DNA from: Capsulimonas corticalis | GTDB taxonomy: Bacteria > Armatimonadota > Armatimonadia > Armatimonadales > Capsulimonadaceae | Reading direction: 5' to 3' | DNA: 64,000 nucleotides | NCBI RefSeq assembly: GCF_003574315.2 | Contig: NZ_AP025739.1 | Location: forward strand, 4,960,001 to 5,024,000 | In this document: piece after piece, positions 37,415 through 46,745 of the stretch | Layout: every line of letters starts with the position of its first letter | How positions within the stretch are numbered: position 1 is the first letter of the stretch | Made by a program: the position numbers and the translations under genes | The notes under the pieces: generated by a model | Database searches by the model: none | Told to the model about the DNA's origin: nothing | The model's input: the letters and a program-made list of their open reading frames with translations, nothing else

Positions 37415-37443
37415 ATTATAATACTAGTGAATCATTTTGTCAA
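37415..37443 (-). promoter_or_regulatory. Consensus sigma-70 promoter of the sulfate operon
   Basis: On the minus strand TTGACA (37443-37438), a 17-nt spacer and TATAAT (37420-37415), a perfect match. The ~70-nt leader contains an 8-bp stem (37379-37386 with 37395-37402, one G-T pair) around TTAATTA that may be a regulator site. Confidence 0.9.
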
Positions 37444-37567
37444 CCGATCACAAAGAAATTATGAAGATTTCCGTGGATCAATAGTCAGCTTCCGCCATGG
37501 AAATATCTCTTCCCTGTCCGGCTGGGTATAATCGGCTCACATCCGTCTTCAGAAAAGAGATATTCCC

Positions 37568-39361
37568 GTGACCGACCTCGAAACCACCACCGACGTACGC
37601 TGGGACCTCAGCGATCTCTATGATTCCATCGACGATCCGCGTATCGAAGCGGTTTTTACGGCGTTGCAAACGCGGTCCGAGGCGTTTCAGGCGAAGTACA
37701 AAGGCAAGATCGACAGCGCCGACCTGACCGCCGCCACGCTGGGCGAAGCGCTGCGCGAGTACGAGGCCATCGATGTGGAGGCGACCAAGCCGGCGGCCTA
37801 CGCCTCGCTGCTCTTCTCCACGGACACCTCCAACGCCGCTTACGGCGCTTTTATGCAGAAGATGCGGGAGAAGGGGACGGCGCTGTCGCTGCCGACGATG
37901 TTCTTCAGCCTGGAACTCGCCGCCGCGCCGGATGACGTGGTGACGCCCCTGCTGAGCACACCCGAAGTCTCGCCCTACAAGCACTTCGTGCTGGACACCC
38001 GCCTGCATCGCGAACATATGCTGAGCGAAACGGAAGAGCGGCTTCTGGAGGAGACGGCGAATACGGGCGCGCGCGCCTGGGACCGGCTTTTCGATGAGAT
38101 TACCGCGAACGCCGTCTTCAAGCTGGACGGCGAGGAGATGACGCAGCCGCAGGTGCTCTCCAAGCTTTACGTCGCGGACCGAGAGACGCGCCGAAAAGCA
38201 GCCGCCGCGTTCACCGAAGGGCTTCAGGCGAACAGCCGCTCCACGGGCTTCATTTTCAACACGCTGATGCAGGATAAAAACGTGCGCGACCGGCTGCGCA
38301 AGTATACATACCCCGAACAGTCGCGGCATCTGGCGAACGAGCTGTCCAAAGAGACCGTCGATCTTGTGGTCGACACTGTTTATCGTAACTATCCAGTCGT
38401 CGCCCGCTACTACCACGTCAAGCGCGAGATCCTCGGTCTGGATACGCTGACCCACTACGACCGCTATGCGCCGCTCTTCCAGGCCGACGAGACACTGTCG
38501 TTTGAAGAAGCGCATCGTCTGATCCTCGACGCGTTTGGAGAGTTTTCGCCCATCATGCGCGAGCGCGCCGCCGAGTTCTTCGACAAGAACTGGATCGACG
38601 CCGCGCCGGCGAAGGGAAAGCAGGGCGGCGCCTACTGTTCGTCCGTCACCCCCGACCTGCATCCCTACGTGTTCATGAACTACCTGGGCAAGATGAAGGA
38701 CGTGATGACCCTCGCCCACGAGCTGGGGCACGGCGTGCACGGCTCCCTGGCGCGCGCGCAGACCTTGCTGAACTTCTACGGCACGCTGCCGCTCGCGGAG
38801 CTCGCCAGCACCTTCGGTGAAATGCTCGTGTTCGACAAAGTCGTAGCCCAGGCGTCGATCAAGGACAAGCTGGCGCTCTACGCCGAAAAGATCGAAGGCA
38901 CATTCGCCACGATCCCACGCCAAACAGCGATGTACCGTTTCGAAAAGGCGATCCACAATCATCGCCGCACGCAGGGTGAACTGACGCTGGAGGACTTCGG
39001 CAACTACTGGCACACCGAGATCCAGGCTATGTTCGGCGACTCCATCACGATGGGCGACGAGCACCGCCTCTGGTGGTCCTACATCGGCCACTTCACCGGC
39101 TCCCCATTCTACGTCTACGCCTACTCCTTCGGCGAACTGCTGGCGCTCGCTCTCTACCGCAAGTCCCAGACCGAAGGCGCCGCCTTCGCCGCCAAATACC
39201 TGGACATGCTGAGCGCCGGCGGCAGCCTGACCCCGCAGGACCTGGTCGCCAAAGTCGGAGTCAACCTCGACGATCCCGATTTCTGGCAAGGCGGCTTCGA
39301 GGTGCTAGGCGGCATGGTCGCCCGGTTCGAGGAGCTTTGGGCGGAGTATCAGGCGGCGTAG
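37568..39361 (+). CDS. pepF: Oligoendopeptidase F (M3 family)
   Basis: 597 residues from GTG 37568. Zinc motif HELGHGVHG with an upstream LAHEL context, and the family N-terminal helical domain. It cleaves short peptides in the cytoplasm. A long ORF on the opposite strand is only its antisense shadow. A GC-rich hairpin follows the stop. Confidence 0.93.
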   Translation: MTDLETTTDVRWDLSDLYDSIDDPRIEAVFTALQTRSEAFQAKYKGKIDSADLTAATLGEALREYEAIDVEATKPAAYASLLFSTDTSNAAYGAFMQKMREKGTALSLPTMFFSLELAAAPDDVVTPLLSTPEVSPYKHFVLDTRLHREHMLSETEERLLEETANTGARAWDRLFDEITANAVFKLDGEEMTQPQVLSKLYVADRETRRKAAAAFTEGLQANSRSTGFIFNTLMQDKNVRDRLRKYTYPEQSRHLANELSKETVDLVVDTVYRNYPVVARYYHVKREILGLDTLTHYDRYAPLFQADETLSFEEAHRLILDAFGEFSPIMRERAAEFFDKNWIDAAPAKGKQGGAYCSSVTPDLHPYVFMNYLGKMKDVMTLAHELGHGVHGSLARAQTLLNFYGTLPLAELASTFGEMLVFDKVVAQASIKDKLALYAEKIEGTFATIPRQTAMYRFEKAIHNHRRTQGELTLEDFGNYWHTEIQAMFGDSITMGDEHRLWWSYIGHFTGSPFYVYAYSFGELLALALYRKSQTEGAAFAAKYLDMLSAGGSLTPQDLVAKVGVNLDDPDFWQGGFEVLGGMVARFEELWAEYQAA

Positions 39362-39384
39362 TGGCGAGGGATTATTCTTCGTTT

Positions 39385-39411
39385 GGCCTCATCGCTTCTT
39401 ACGATGAGGCC
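39385..39411 (+). terminator. Hairpin behind pepF
   Basis: GGCCTCATCG (39385-39394) pairs exactly with CGATGAGGCC (39402-39411). There is no T tract, so termination may be partial. Confidence 0.55.
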
Positions 39412-39430
39412 ACTTGTTAGTGAGTGATTT

Positions 39431-40048
39431 GTGGAGATCTTGGGTGGAAGATACGTCCGTCGAGGCTTGGTCTTTTGCCCACACTGTGGTTGTCGGATGA
39501 CGCCTGCTGCCCATCCTGGTCGGACCAGCACAGTATCTTACTATGAGTGCATTCGCTCATTTATGATGCAGACAGTTGGGTGCCCAGTTCGCAGGGTAAA
39601 TGCCTCGACACTTCACGACGCTATATTAGGCGAGATCAGCCGAGCGGCGGAACAGGCGGTCTGGATGAGCGACCTCATTGCGAATGCGATTACCAGGCTG
39701 CCCAAATCAGACAATCTCGCCGACGATTTAGCAGCGATCAATAAGCGACTTGCAGAACTTGATAAGCAACTGGAAAATCTTACGGAGGCAGTAGCCCTGG
39801 GTGGCGGACAACTACGGCCCTTGCTACAAAAAATGGAGTCCTTAGAGGCGACTCGCCTTCCGCTTGAGATGAAGCAACGGGAACTGGAACAGTCGATTGA
39901 AGTCGCGCGACGTCAGCAGCCGGATGCAGAGCGTATCTGTAAAGAGTGGTCTCGTTTTACCACGCTATGGGAAGCGGCGACGGAAGATGAGAGGGAAGAG
40001 TTGATGCAGGCGTTGGTTGTTCGTGTGGAAATGCACGAAAAAGAATAA
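39431..40048 (+). pseudogene. C-terminal remnant of a large serine recombinase
   Basis: 205 residues from a GTG with a stop codon just upstream in frame. The sequence begins at a recombinase zinc-beta-ribbon: GLVFCPHCGCRM, then YYECIR and VGCPVRRVNA supply four Cys. A coiled-coil region (about 95-165) follows, as in the tail of phage-type serine integrases. The N-terminal catalytic resolvase domain and the recombinase domain are missing, and no trace was seen upstream. It lies 64 nt from the 3' end of an initiator tRNA gene, so it is probably the relic of an integrated element. Confidence 0.8.
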
Positions 40049-40088
40049 GGAACCTGCGAAGTGGCAATTTTGCCGCAGGTTCCTTATT
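40044..40088. terminator. Bidirectional terminator-like hairpin
   Basis: Two 15-nt arms (40044-40058 and 40074-40088) are perfect complements, with a further GGCAA/TTGCC stem inside. It overlaps the recombinase stop and lies 25 nt beyond the 3' end of the tRNA gene. Confidence 0.8.
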
Positions 40089-40112
40089 CTAGGTTGGAAC
40101 TAACTTCCAAGA

Positions 40113-40189
<77 letters not shown>

Positions 40190-40278
40190 TCATTTGCGTT
40201 TACGATTAGGAGTATACCCGGCCCCTGGATGGATGTCAAGGGGCCGGAGCGTTTATTCGCAATGGGCGTCGATAAATA

Positions 40279-41997
40279 TTATCGATTGATTGTAACTGCG
40301 GTTTGATGGAGGTCGCCGCCGGCGCTGTAGACTACCGAAATCGTGAAGGAGTCGGAGTCGCCGATGACTTTGAGCGCCTGGTCGAAGTCGACTTTGTTCT
40401 TGACCGTGGTTTTGCCGACGCGCTGGATGACGGTGCCGACGAGCGGCATGCCGGCCGACAGGGAGGCGGCTTCCGCCGGGCTGTTTGTCTCGACGGCGAC
40501 AACCGTGACGCCTTGCGTGGTCGCGGGGAGAGACATCTCCTGGCGGTCGTGCGGGGTGATGTCGCGGATGCTCAGGCCGAGCTTGGAGGTCGCCGGGTTG
40601 GTGACGTCGGAAGCGCTGGGCACTTCGCCGGGAACGGGCGGCGCGGGGATCAGGGTGACGTTGGTGACGAGCGGGACGCCGCCGCGCACATACGCCACTT
40701 TGATCGACTTGCCGGGCTCGGTGTCGGCGATCGCCTGCCGGAGGCTGACCTCGCCGGTGACGGGCTCGCCGTTGAAGTAGGTGATGATGTCCGAGGCTTC
40801 AATGCCGGCTTTGCCGGCGGGACTGTCCACACGGACATCGCGGACAAAGGCGCCGGCCGCCTGGCTGAACTCCTGCTGAAGGGCAGGGGTCAGGTCATCC
40901 GGGGCGATGCCGAGGTAACCGCGTGTTACCTTCCCTTTGGTGATCAGCGAGTTCATAATCGACTGCGCGGTGGCGCTGGGGATGGCGAACCCGACGCCGG
41001 AGCTGGCTTCGACCGGGGATTCGATTGCGACGTTGATGCCGATAACATTGCCGTCAATGTTGAAGAGGGGACCGCCGGAGTTGCCGGGATTGATCGCCGC
41101 GTCCGTTTGGATCAGGTCGGGATAGTACCGGCCGGAGCCGGCGGTTTCTCCCGGGATGCGCTGGTGGCGGCCCAGGGCGCTGATGACGCCGACCGTCATC
41201 GTATTTTCCAGATTGAATGGGCTGCCGACGGCGATGGCCCACTGGCCGGGCTGGACCTGCCCCGAGTCCGCGAACTGGGCGGCGGGCAGCTTGGCGTTGC
41301 CGGGATCGATTTTCACGACGGCGAGGTCGCTGCGGTAGTCGGGATAGACCTTCCCCTTGAACTGGCGGCCATCGGAGAGGGTGACCGTCACCATGCCGTT
41401 GGCGGCGCCGTCGACGACGTGGTCGTTGGTCAGGATATAGCCGTCGGGGCGTACGATCACGCCGGATCCCGTCGCCTCAAAGCGCCGCTGCGTGCGCGGC
41501 GTCAAAGGATGAGAGTTCGGGGGCGCGCCCGGGGTTCCCGTGGACGGCGGAGCCGCCGGGCCTTTGGACGGCGTCTGGGGCTTCGGCTTCTTGGGCGTCT
41601 CCGGCGCGCCGGATTTCGGCGCGCTCTTGTCGGTCGGCGGCGCGGGCGCGCCGGGCTTCACGGGAGCGTCCGGCGTGGTCGGAGTATCGGGGGTATCGGG
41701 ACCGTCTCCAGGCGATTGATCCGGCGACATGCCGAAATCCGTCGCGTCCACGCTGCGGAAGCGCTCCACTTTGATATTGACGACGCTCGGTTCGACTGTT
41801 TTCGCAATCTTCGTGAAGGCGTCCTGCATATCGAGCAGCAGCGACTTTTGCTCCGGCGACGTGGGTGGGGGCGGGATCGTCCCCGCCGGCTTCGCCGGAG
41901 CGGCGAGCAGAGGACCGGCGGGGGCGGACAGTGTCAACATCAGGGCGCTCGCTGCGAGCATATTCCCCCGGCGTCGTGGGCGGCTGACGAAAATCAT
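40279..41997 (-). CDS. htrA: HtrA/DegP-family serine protease with two PDZ domains
   Basis: 572 residues from ATG 41997, behind AGGAG. A signal peptide (LAASALMLTLSAPAGPLLAA) leads to a helix, then a Pro-rich linker at about 80-165. The protease domain has His in NDHVVDG (~192), Asp in SDLAVVKI (~225) and Ser in NPGNSGGPLF (~304). Two PDZ domains follow (GYLGIAPDDL... and KLGLSIRDITP...). It degrades or refolds damaged envelope proteins. It lies directly behind the anti-sigma gene, as in sigE-rseA-htrA clusters, but has its own -10 TATAAT (42048-42043). Confidence 0.92.
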   Translation of the reverse strand: MIFVSRPRRRGNMLAASALMLTLSAPAGPLLAAPAKPAGTIPPPPTSPEQKSLLLDMQDAFTKIAKTVEPSVVNIKVERFRSVDATDFGMSPDQSPGDGPDTPDTPTTPDAPVKPGAPAPPTDKSAPKSGAPETPKKPKPQTPSKGPAAPPSTGTPGAPPNSHPLTPRTQRRFEATGSGVIVRPDGYILTNDHVVDGAANGMVTVTLSDGRQFKGKVYPDYRSDLAVVKIDPGNAKLPAAQFADSGQVQPGQWAIAVGSPFNLENTMTVGVISALGRHQRIPGETAGSGRYYPDLIQTDAAINPGNSGGPLFNIDGNVIGINVAIESPVEASSGVGFAIPSATAQSIMNSLITKGKVTRGYLGIAPDDLTPALQQEFSQAAGAFVRDVRVDSPAGKAGIEASDIITYFNGEPVTGEVSLRQAIADTEPGKSIKVAYVRGGVPLVTNVTLIPAPPVPGEVPSASDVTNPATSKLGLSIRDITPHDRQEMSLPATTQGVTVVAVETNSPAEAASLSAGMPLVGTVIQRVGKTTVKNKVDFDQALKVIGDSDSFTISVVYSAGGDLHQTAVTINR

Positions 41998-42083
41998 TCA
42001 CATCTCCTTGATGCAATCATTGCGGACGGATGCTGAATCGGAATTATACCCGTCTTGCGCAAAGTGCGACTCTCATACAATAG

Positions 42084-42114
42084 AAAAAGCCCCAGCGCGT
42101 CATTGCGCCGGGGC
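42084..42114 (-). terminator. Terminator of the sigma/anti-sigma unit
   Basis: On the minus strand GCCCCGGCGC pairs with GCGCTGGGGC (one G-T pair) over a 6-nt loop and runs into TTTTT. It lies 13 nt beyond the anti-sigma stop. Confidence 0.85.
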
Positions 42115-42127
42115 GGTGTCGTCATTC

Positions 42128-42769
42128 TCATCGACGATTACGGGAATACGCCCGTGGATCGCCGAAGCTGCTGAACTGCTGTTCGGCGAACGAGGCGTAT
42201 CCGGGATTCTGAGAGACCATCAAGCCATATCCCTCTTGACCGTAATCTCGGCGCGCCTCGATGCCGCGATCCAGATGCATGATCGGGACGGTGGGGCTGG
42301 CGAAGATATCGCCGCTCGCCGGGTCGGAGACGCTGAGCAGAGGAGTGGGTGCGCGCCGAGTGAGCGCCACAGTGAAGGGCATGTGCTTGTCCGGCTGCCG
42401 TGAATAGGTCAGCGCCAGCGTGCCGGCCCCGAACGGAGCCGCAACGGCCAGAACGCTGATGCAGGAGAGCGCCATGGCCGTAGCCAGGCGTTTCGCCCGC
42501 TGCGGACGAACGGAGAACGAAAGGCACAAATTGATCTGCGAGATCGCTTCTTCCGTCGCAATGCGTTTCCGGATCTCATACTCCAGAGCGCTGGTCGGCT
42601 GCGGGCGGGAAACCGCCCGCAGCAGGACTTTGACTTCCTGGATGACGTGATATTCTTCACGACAGGCGGAGCAGCGCTCCATATGCTGGGCAACCTCCAG
42701 CATCTGAACACCTGTCAATCGGCCATCAGAATAGGGAGATAGCAGCTCTCGTGTTCTGCGACAATTCAC
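42128..42769 (-). CDS. Anti-sigma factor with zinc-finger (ZAS) domain
   Basis: 213 residues from GTG 42769. HMERCSACREE (about 29-39) with an upstream Cys gives the H-x3-C-x2-C ZAS motif. One membrane segment lies around 96-115 (AMALSCISVLAVAAPFGAG). The C-terminal ~95 residues would be outside the membrane. It should hold the adjacent ECF sigma factor until released by a signal. Spacing to the sigma gene is 46 nt. Confidence 0.88.
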   Translation of the reverse strand: MNCRRTRELLSPYSDGRLTGVQMLEVAQHMERCSACREEYHVIQEVKVLLRAVSRPQPTSALEYEIRKRIATEEAISQINLCLSFSVRPQRAKRLATAMALSCISVLAVAAPFGAGTLALTYSRQPDKHMPFTVALTRRAPTPLLSVSDPASGDIFASPTVPIMHLDRGIEARRDYGQEGYGLMVSQNPGYASFAEQQFSSFGDPRAYSRNRR

Positions 42770-42815
42770 AGGGGAAACACTCCTCGTCGATCAACGTGGT
42801 ATGGTTGAACTTCGC

Positions 42816-43442
42816 TCAATGCGCCTCCGCAAGCTTGCGCTCCACCTGGAACTGCGCGATCTTCTGCCGAAGCAGCTTGCGTCCTCGGTGCAGGCGGGAC
42901 CGAACGGTGCCGAGCGAACAGCGCATCGCCGCGCTGACTTCTTCATAGGACATGCCTTCGATGTCCGCCAATACCACCGTCATGCGGAAATCCGCCGGCA
43001 GGCTATTGAGCGCGCGCTGGATATGTTCGTCCAGCTCATCGGACATTACCATCCGCTCCGGATTGGAGGCGGCGTCGGGGATCTCCAGAAAAACATCGTC
43101 CGAGCGTCCGCCCATATCGAGCGGCTGATCCAGAGACTGTAGGCGCGCCTTCGGTTTGCGTCGCAGATCATCGACAAACAGGTTCGACATGATCTTGTAA
43201 AGCCAGTTGTCGAACGGCCAGTCCCGGCGATAATTGCCAAAAAATCGGAACGCGCGGACAAACGCCTCCTGAGTGAGGTCCTCAGCGTCGGCGTGGTTGC
43301 CGGTCATACGATAAGCAATATTATATGCGTGTTTATGATAGCGCTGAACAAGGCGGTCGAATTCATGACGGCGTTCAACCTGCCCCTGGGCGGCGCCGGC
43401 GAGACTCTGCGGTGTCGCTGCGGCGTCGATCATTTCTGCCAT
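42816..43442 (-). CDS. ECF RNA polymerase sigma factor
   Basis: 208 residues from ATG 43442 (GAGAGG upstream). Region 2: YNIAYRMTGNHADAEDLTQEAFVRAFRFF; region 4: LPADFRMTVVLADIEGMSYEEVSAAMRCSLGTVRSRLHRGRKLL. It matches the SigE/RpoE-like group. It is transcribed from an ECF-type promoter, which implies autoregulation. Confidence 0.93.
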   Translation of the reverse strand: MAEMIDAAATPQSLAGAAQGQVERRHEFDRLVQRYHKHAYNIAYRMTGNHADAEDLTQEAFVRAFRFFGNYRRDWPFDNWLYKIMSNLFVDDLRRKPKARLQSLDQPLDMGGRSDDVFLEIPDAASNPERMVMSDELDEHIQRALNSLPADFRMTVVLADIEGMSYEEVSAAMRCSLGTVRSRLHRGRKLLRQKIAQFQVERKLAEAH

Positions 43443-43463
43443 TTGTGTGCGTCCTCTCTTCCC

Positions 43464-43491
43464 AATACGAAACCTGGTGAAACGAAGTTCC
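43464..43491 (-). promoter_or_regulatory. ECF-type promoter upstream of the sigma gene
   Basis: On the minus strand GGAAC (43491-43487), a 17-nt spacer and CGTATT (43469-43464). The predicted mRNA starts about 15 nt before the ATG, just ahead of the SD. Confidence 0.65.
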
Positions 43492-43651
43492 CGGTTCGCG
43501 TATTTTTCGGGATTTCGTCGACAATAATAAAACGCGCCTTCTACTCCATTGGTTCCTTTATGATCCATTTATACTTCGAAAACGTGAAGAAAAGATGAAA
43601 AGAACACCACGGACGATTCCGCAAGGTTTTATTCCATGTTTTCGCCTCCGA

Positions 43652-43681
43652 TTGACAGGGCTTTCATTAGGGTGGTATAAT
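43652..43681 (+). promoter_or_regulatory. rpsU promoter
   Basis: TTGACA (43652-43657), an 18-nt spacer and TATAAT (43676-43681) preceded by TGG, an extended -10. Very strong, as expected for a ribosomal protein gene. Confidence 0.9.
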
Positions 43682-43743
43682 ACGCCGTTGTCAAGAATTG
43701 TTGTCGACGTTAGAAGAACGTTATTGCAGAGGGGGGATTGTGT

Positions 43744-43941
43744 TTGACGCAGGTTCAGGTGCGGCCTAATGAGTCGCTCGACAGCGCGCTGAAGCGCTTT
43801 AAGAAGCAAATTCAGCAGACTGGAATTCTCAAGGAGGCTCGTGAGCACGAGCATTACGAGAAGCCCAGCGACAAGAAGCGCAAGGCGGAAGCCGCTGCGC
43901 GGCGCAAGCGTAGCAAGAACGAAGACAAAGAGAAGAACTAG
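43744..43941 (+). CDS. rpsU: 30S ribosomal protein S21
   Basis: 65 residues: TQVQVRPNESLDSALKRFKKQIQQTG, then a basic tail rich in Lys/Arg. Two TTG codons are in frame (43738, 43744). I choose 43744 because AGGGGGGA ends 6 nt upstream and the protein then begins MTQV, as in other S21 proteins. S21 helps the 30S subunit bind mRNA leaders. Confidence 0.93.
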   Translation: MTQVQVRPNESLDSALKRFKKQIQQTGILKEAREHEHYEKPSDKKRKAEAAARRKRSKNEDKEKN

Positions 43942-43949
43942 TTTCTGCG

Positions 43950-43988
43950 GAACGGCGCGCGCACCACAAATGCGCGCGCCGTTCTTTT
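43950..43988 (+). terminator. rpsU terminator
   Basis: A perfect 14-bp stem (43950-43963 with 43971-43984, GC-rich) followed by TTTT. Confidence 0.92.
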
Positions 43989-44021
43989 CCGCGAACTCTT
44001 TCGACCTTCCCCTGTGCTGTC

Positions 44022-46352
44022 ATGGCAAAAGAACCCGGACATTCCTTTACATTCTCGCGCACCGGACGATCCCGTCTGTCGCTGCGCCACGCGGATACTC
44101 CCGCTCGCGTCAAATCGCGCAAGCCCGGACGACGCGCGCCTCAAGTGCGTCCCGCATTCAATTTTGGGCGAATCGCGCTTTATTTCATCACCCTCCTCAC
44201 TCTTTCCGCACTCCTTTCTCTGCACTTACTTCCCGATAAAGTCGCCCTGCATGTCGGCGACGTGAGCGATATCGACGTTCGCGCGCAGCGAACCACGAGC
44301 TATGTGGATCAGCTCGCGACCCAGCAGCTGCGAGATGAAGCCGCCGCGCGCGCCGAAGTCGCCTACACATCGGTCCCGTACGCCGCCTCCGAGTCCGATC
44401 AGACGATTCAGGACATCTTCACGCATTTGCGCCGCGAGCGGTCCGCCGCCGCGCCGAGCGCGCCGCATGTCGCGGCGATTTTGCGTCAGGAAGTCGGCGT
44501 GATGGTTTCGACGCCTTCGCTGCTGGCGCCGCTGCTTCAGGACGCCACCGCCGGCTACCATATCGATCAGGCGGAGCGCGTGATGCGCTCGGCTGTCCAC
44601 GACGCCCTGGAGAACGAAATTCGCGACGATCATCCCGCCGATCTTTCGCGCGCCCAGGAAGAAGTCGCGGAAAAGATCTCCGCCTCGATGCTGCCCAGGT
44701 CCTATCTACCGGCCGTGACGCGTCTCGCCAACTCGGCGGTGCATCCCAACCGCGCGCGCGACGACCGCCGGACGGAAGCGGCCCGCGACGCCGAACGGCG
44801 CCTTGTCGCTCCTCAGATCAACCGGATCTTCACCGGAGACCTGGTGGTCCGGCGCGGCGAAACGGTGACGACCGCGACCGTCGACAAGCTGCGCGCTCTC
44901 GGACTGCAAAACCCCAGGCTCGATCCGATGATGATCGCCTGTGTTTCTCTGCTGGTGACGATGCTGCTGAGCCTGGTCTGCCTTTATTTGTCGCGCTACT
45001 ATCCGCGAGTGTACGTTTCGACGAAGACATTGGTCCTGCTGAGCGTCCTGGTCGTACTCTGTATCCTCGGACTGAAGCTTGGCGACACCATTCTGGGCGT
45101 GCGCCTCTCCGGATCACAATATGGATATGTCGGCATGCTCTGCGTCGCCTCGACGGGCATGCTGATTTCGGCGCTGGTGAATCCTCGGCTCGCGCTGCTG
45201 ATTACGGCGCTGCTCGCGGCGCAGTCCGGGTTTATTTTGGGCGACGACCTGCGCTTCTGTATCATGACGCTGCTCTCCACGCTGGTGGGAATCTACGCCG
45301 TCTCCGATATTCGTAGCCGCAGCGACGTCGTTCGCGCCGCCGCCGCGCTCAGCCTCGTCAATGTCGCGCTTTCGCTGGTGGTCGGCAAGATTGAAAACGA
45401 CGCCTGGGCGGACATGCAGCGCGCCGCGTTCTGGGCGATCGGGTCCGGCGTCATGTCCGTGGCGCTCTTTTCGCTGGGCGCCGCGCTTTTCGAGCGTCTC
45501 TTCGGCATCACGACGCATCTGGGGCTGCTGGAGCTTTCGGATCCCAATCGGCCGCTGCTGCAAAAGTTCTGTCAGCTTGCGCCAGGCACCTACACCCACT
45601 CCGTCATGGTCGGCAATCTGGCGGTCACGGCGTGCGAGGCGATCGGCGCCGATGCGCTGCTCTGCCGCGTCGGCGCTTACTACCATGACCTGGGGAAAAT
45701 GCGCCGGCCCGAGTTCTTTATCGAGAACCAGCTCGGCGGCTCCAATATCCACAACAAGCTGAACCCGTCGCTGTCGGCCCTTGTCCTGACGGCTCATGTG
45801 AAGGAAGGTCTGGAGATCGCGGAGGAAGAAAATCTGCCGCCGGTCATCAAGGACTTCATTTCCCAGCATCACGGCACCAGCCTGATCCGATACTTCTACC
45901 ACCAGCAGACACTGTTCGACGGCGGCGACGCCGCCCCCGGCCTGGAGCAGCAGTTCCGCTACGGCGGTCCCAAGCCGCAGAGCCGCGAAACGGCGATCCT
46001 GATGCTCGCGGACAGCGTCGAAGCGGCGTCGCGCACGCTGGACAAGCCGACCGTGGGCCGTATCGAGGATCTGGTGGATCAGATTATCAGCACGCACCTG
46101 GGCGACGGCCAATTGGACGAATGCGATCTCACCCTGCGCGACCTGCGCGGGATTCGTGACGCCTTCGTGCACCTGCTCGGCGGCATGCTGCACAATCGCA
46201 TTGAATATCCGGACGCATTGAAACAAGCTTCGGGCAAAACGGATAAGACGGATAAGAATGGAATTACTGATAAGCCGGCGGACGAACGAGTACTCATCGC
46301 TGAAGTACAAGAAGAGCCTGAGGTCGGCGATAAAAGCTCTGTTGCGGCGTGA
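44022..46352 (+). CDS. pgpH: Cyclic-di-AMP phosphodiesterase, 7TM-HD type
   Basis: 776 residues. An N-terminal helix at about 50-68, an extracytoplasmic domain, seven membrane segments (about 310-500) and a cytoplasmic HD domain: GAYYHDLGKMRRPEFFIENQ, LTAHVKEGLEIA and SQHHGTSLIRYFYHQ supply the metal ligands. PgpH proteins hydrolyse c-di-AMP to pApA. The last ~95 nt overlap the start of ybeY. There is no SD or promoter in the short gap after the rpsU terminator. Confidence 0.9.
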   Translation: MAKEPGHSFTFSRTGRSRLSLRHADTPARVKSRKPGRRAPQVRPAFNFGRIALYFITLLTLSALLSLHLLPDKVALHVGDVSDIDVRAQRTTSYVDQLATQQLRDEAAARAEVAYTSVPYAASESDQTIQDIFTHLRRERSAAAPSAPHVAAILRQEVGVMVSTPSLLAPLLQDATAGYHIDQAERVMRSAVHDALENEIRDDHPADLSRAQEEVAEKISASMLPRSYLPAVTRLANSAVHPNRARDDRRTEAARDAERRLVAPQINRIFTGDLVVRRGETVTTATVDKLRALGLQNPRLDPMMIACVSLLVTMLLSLVCLYLSRYYPRVYVSTKTLVLLSVLVVLCILGLKLGDTILGVRLSGSQYGYVGMLCVASTGMLISALVNPRLALLITALLAAQSGFILGDDLRFCIMTLLSTLVGIYAVSDIRSRSDVVRAAAALSLVNVALSLVVGKIENDAWADMQRAAFWAIGSGVMSVALFSLGAALFERLFGITTHLGLLELSDPNRPLLQKFCQLAPGTYTHSVMVGNLAVTACEAIGADALLCRVGAYYHDLGKMRRPEFFIENQLGGSNIHNKLNPSLSALVLTAHVKEGLEIAEEENLPPVIKDFISQHHGTSLIRYFYHQQTLFDGGDAAPGLEQQFRYGGPKPQSRETAILMLADSVEAASRTLDKPTVGRIEDLVDQIISTHLGDGQLDECDLTLRDLRGIRDAFVHLLGGMLHNRIEYPDALKQASGKTDKTDKNGITDKPADERVLIAEVQEEPEVGDKSSVAA

Positions 46353-46725
46353 AGACGCCTCGAAGGATTCGGAGATCAGCATCGTTCTTTGCGACGACGA
46401 CTTTATCCAGGATTTGAACCGCGCCCATCGCGGCAAGGATAAACCGACGGATGTGCTGTCGTTTCCTCAGGACGACGATCTCGTTTTGGGGGACATCGTC
46501 ATTTCTCTTCCGACCGCCGAACGGCAGGCGCGGGCGGCTGGCTGGCCGATGGAGGACGAGGTCGTTTTGCTCGGGATCCATGGCGTGCTCCACCTTCTTG
46601 GGTATGATGACGAAACGGCGGAAGAGGCCGCGCGGATGCGCGATATCTCCGCCGAAGTCCTGACGGCGTCGGGAATCGCCCTTCCTCCCGGATCGCAGCA
46701 TCCCTACTTTGTCGACTATGATTAA
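46258..46725 (+). CDS. ybeY: Endoribonuclease YbeY (rRNA maturation)
   Basis: 155 residues from ATG 46258. Motifs RGKDKPTDVLSFP and HGVLHLLGYDDE. In most YbeY proteins the last motif ends GYDH, so the third zinc-ligating His is Asp here (GAC for CAC). The first 95 nt lie inside pgpH in another frame, an unusually long overlap. YbeY matures the 16S rRNA 3' end and supports 70S quality control. Confidence 0.9.
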   Translation: MELLISRRTNEYSSLKYKKSLRSAIKALLRREDASKDSEISIVLCDDDFIQDLNRAHRGKDKPTDVLSFPQDDDLVLGDIVISLPTAERQARAAGWPMEDEVVLLGIHGVLHLLGYDDETAEEAARMRDISAEVLTASGIALPPGSQHPYFVDYD

Positions 46726-46745
46726 GGCAATCAGAAACACCACGC

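Noticed and set aside
37478-39289. A 603-residue ORF on the minus strand opposite pepF
   Set aside because: Antisense shadow of a high-GC gene; the plus strand carries the M3 zinc motif.
40044-40088. Attachment-site repeat of the recombinase remnant
   Set aside because: The 15-nt arms are an inverted repeat forming a hairpin, not a direct copy of the tRNA 3' end.
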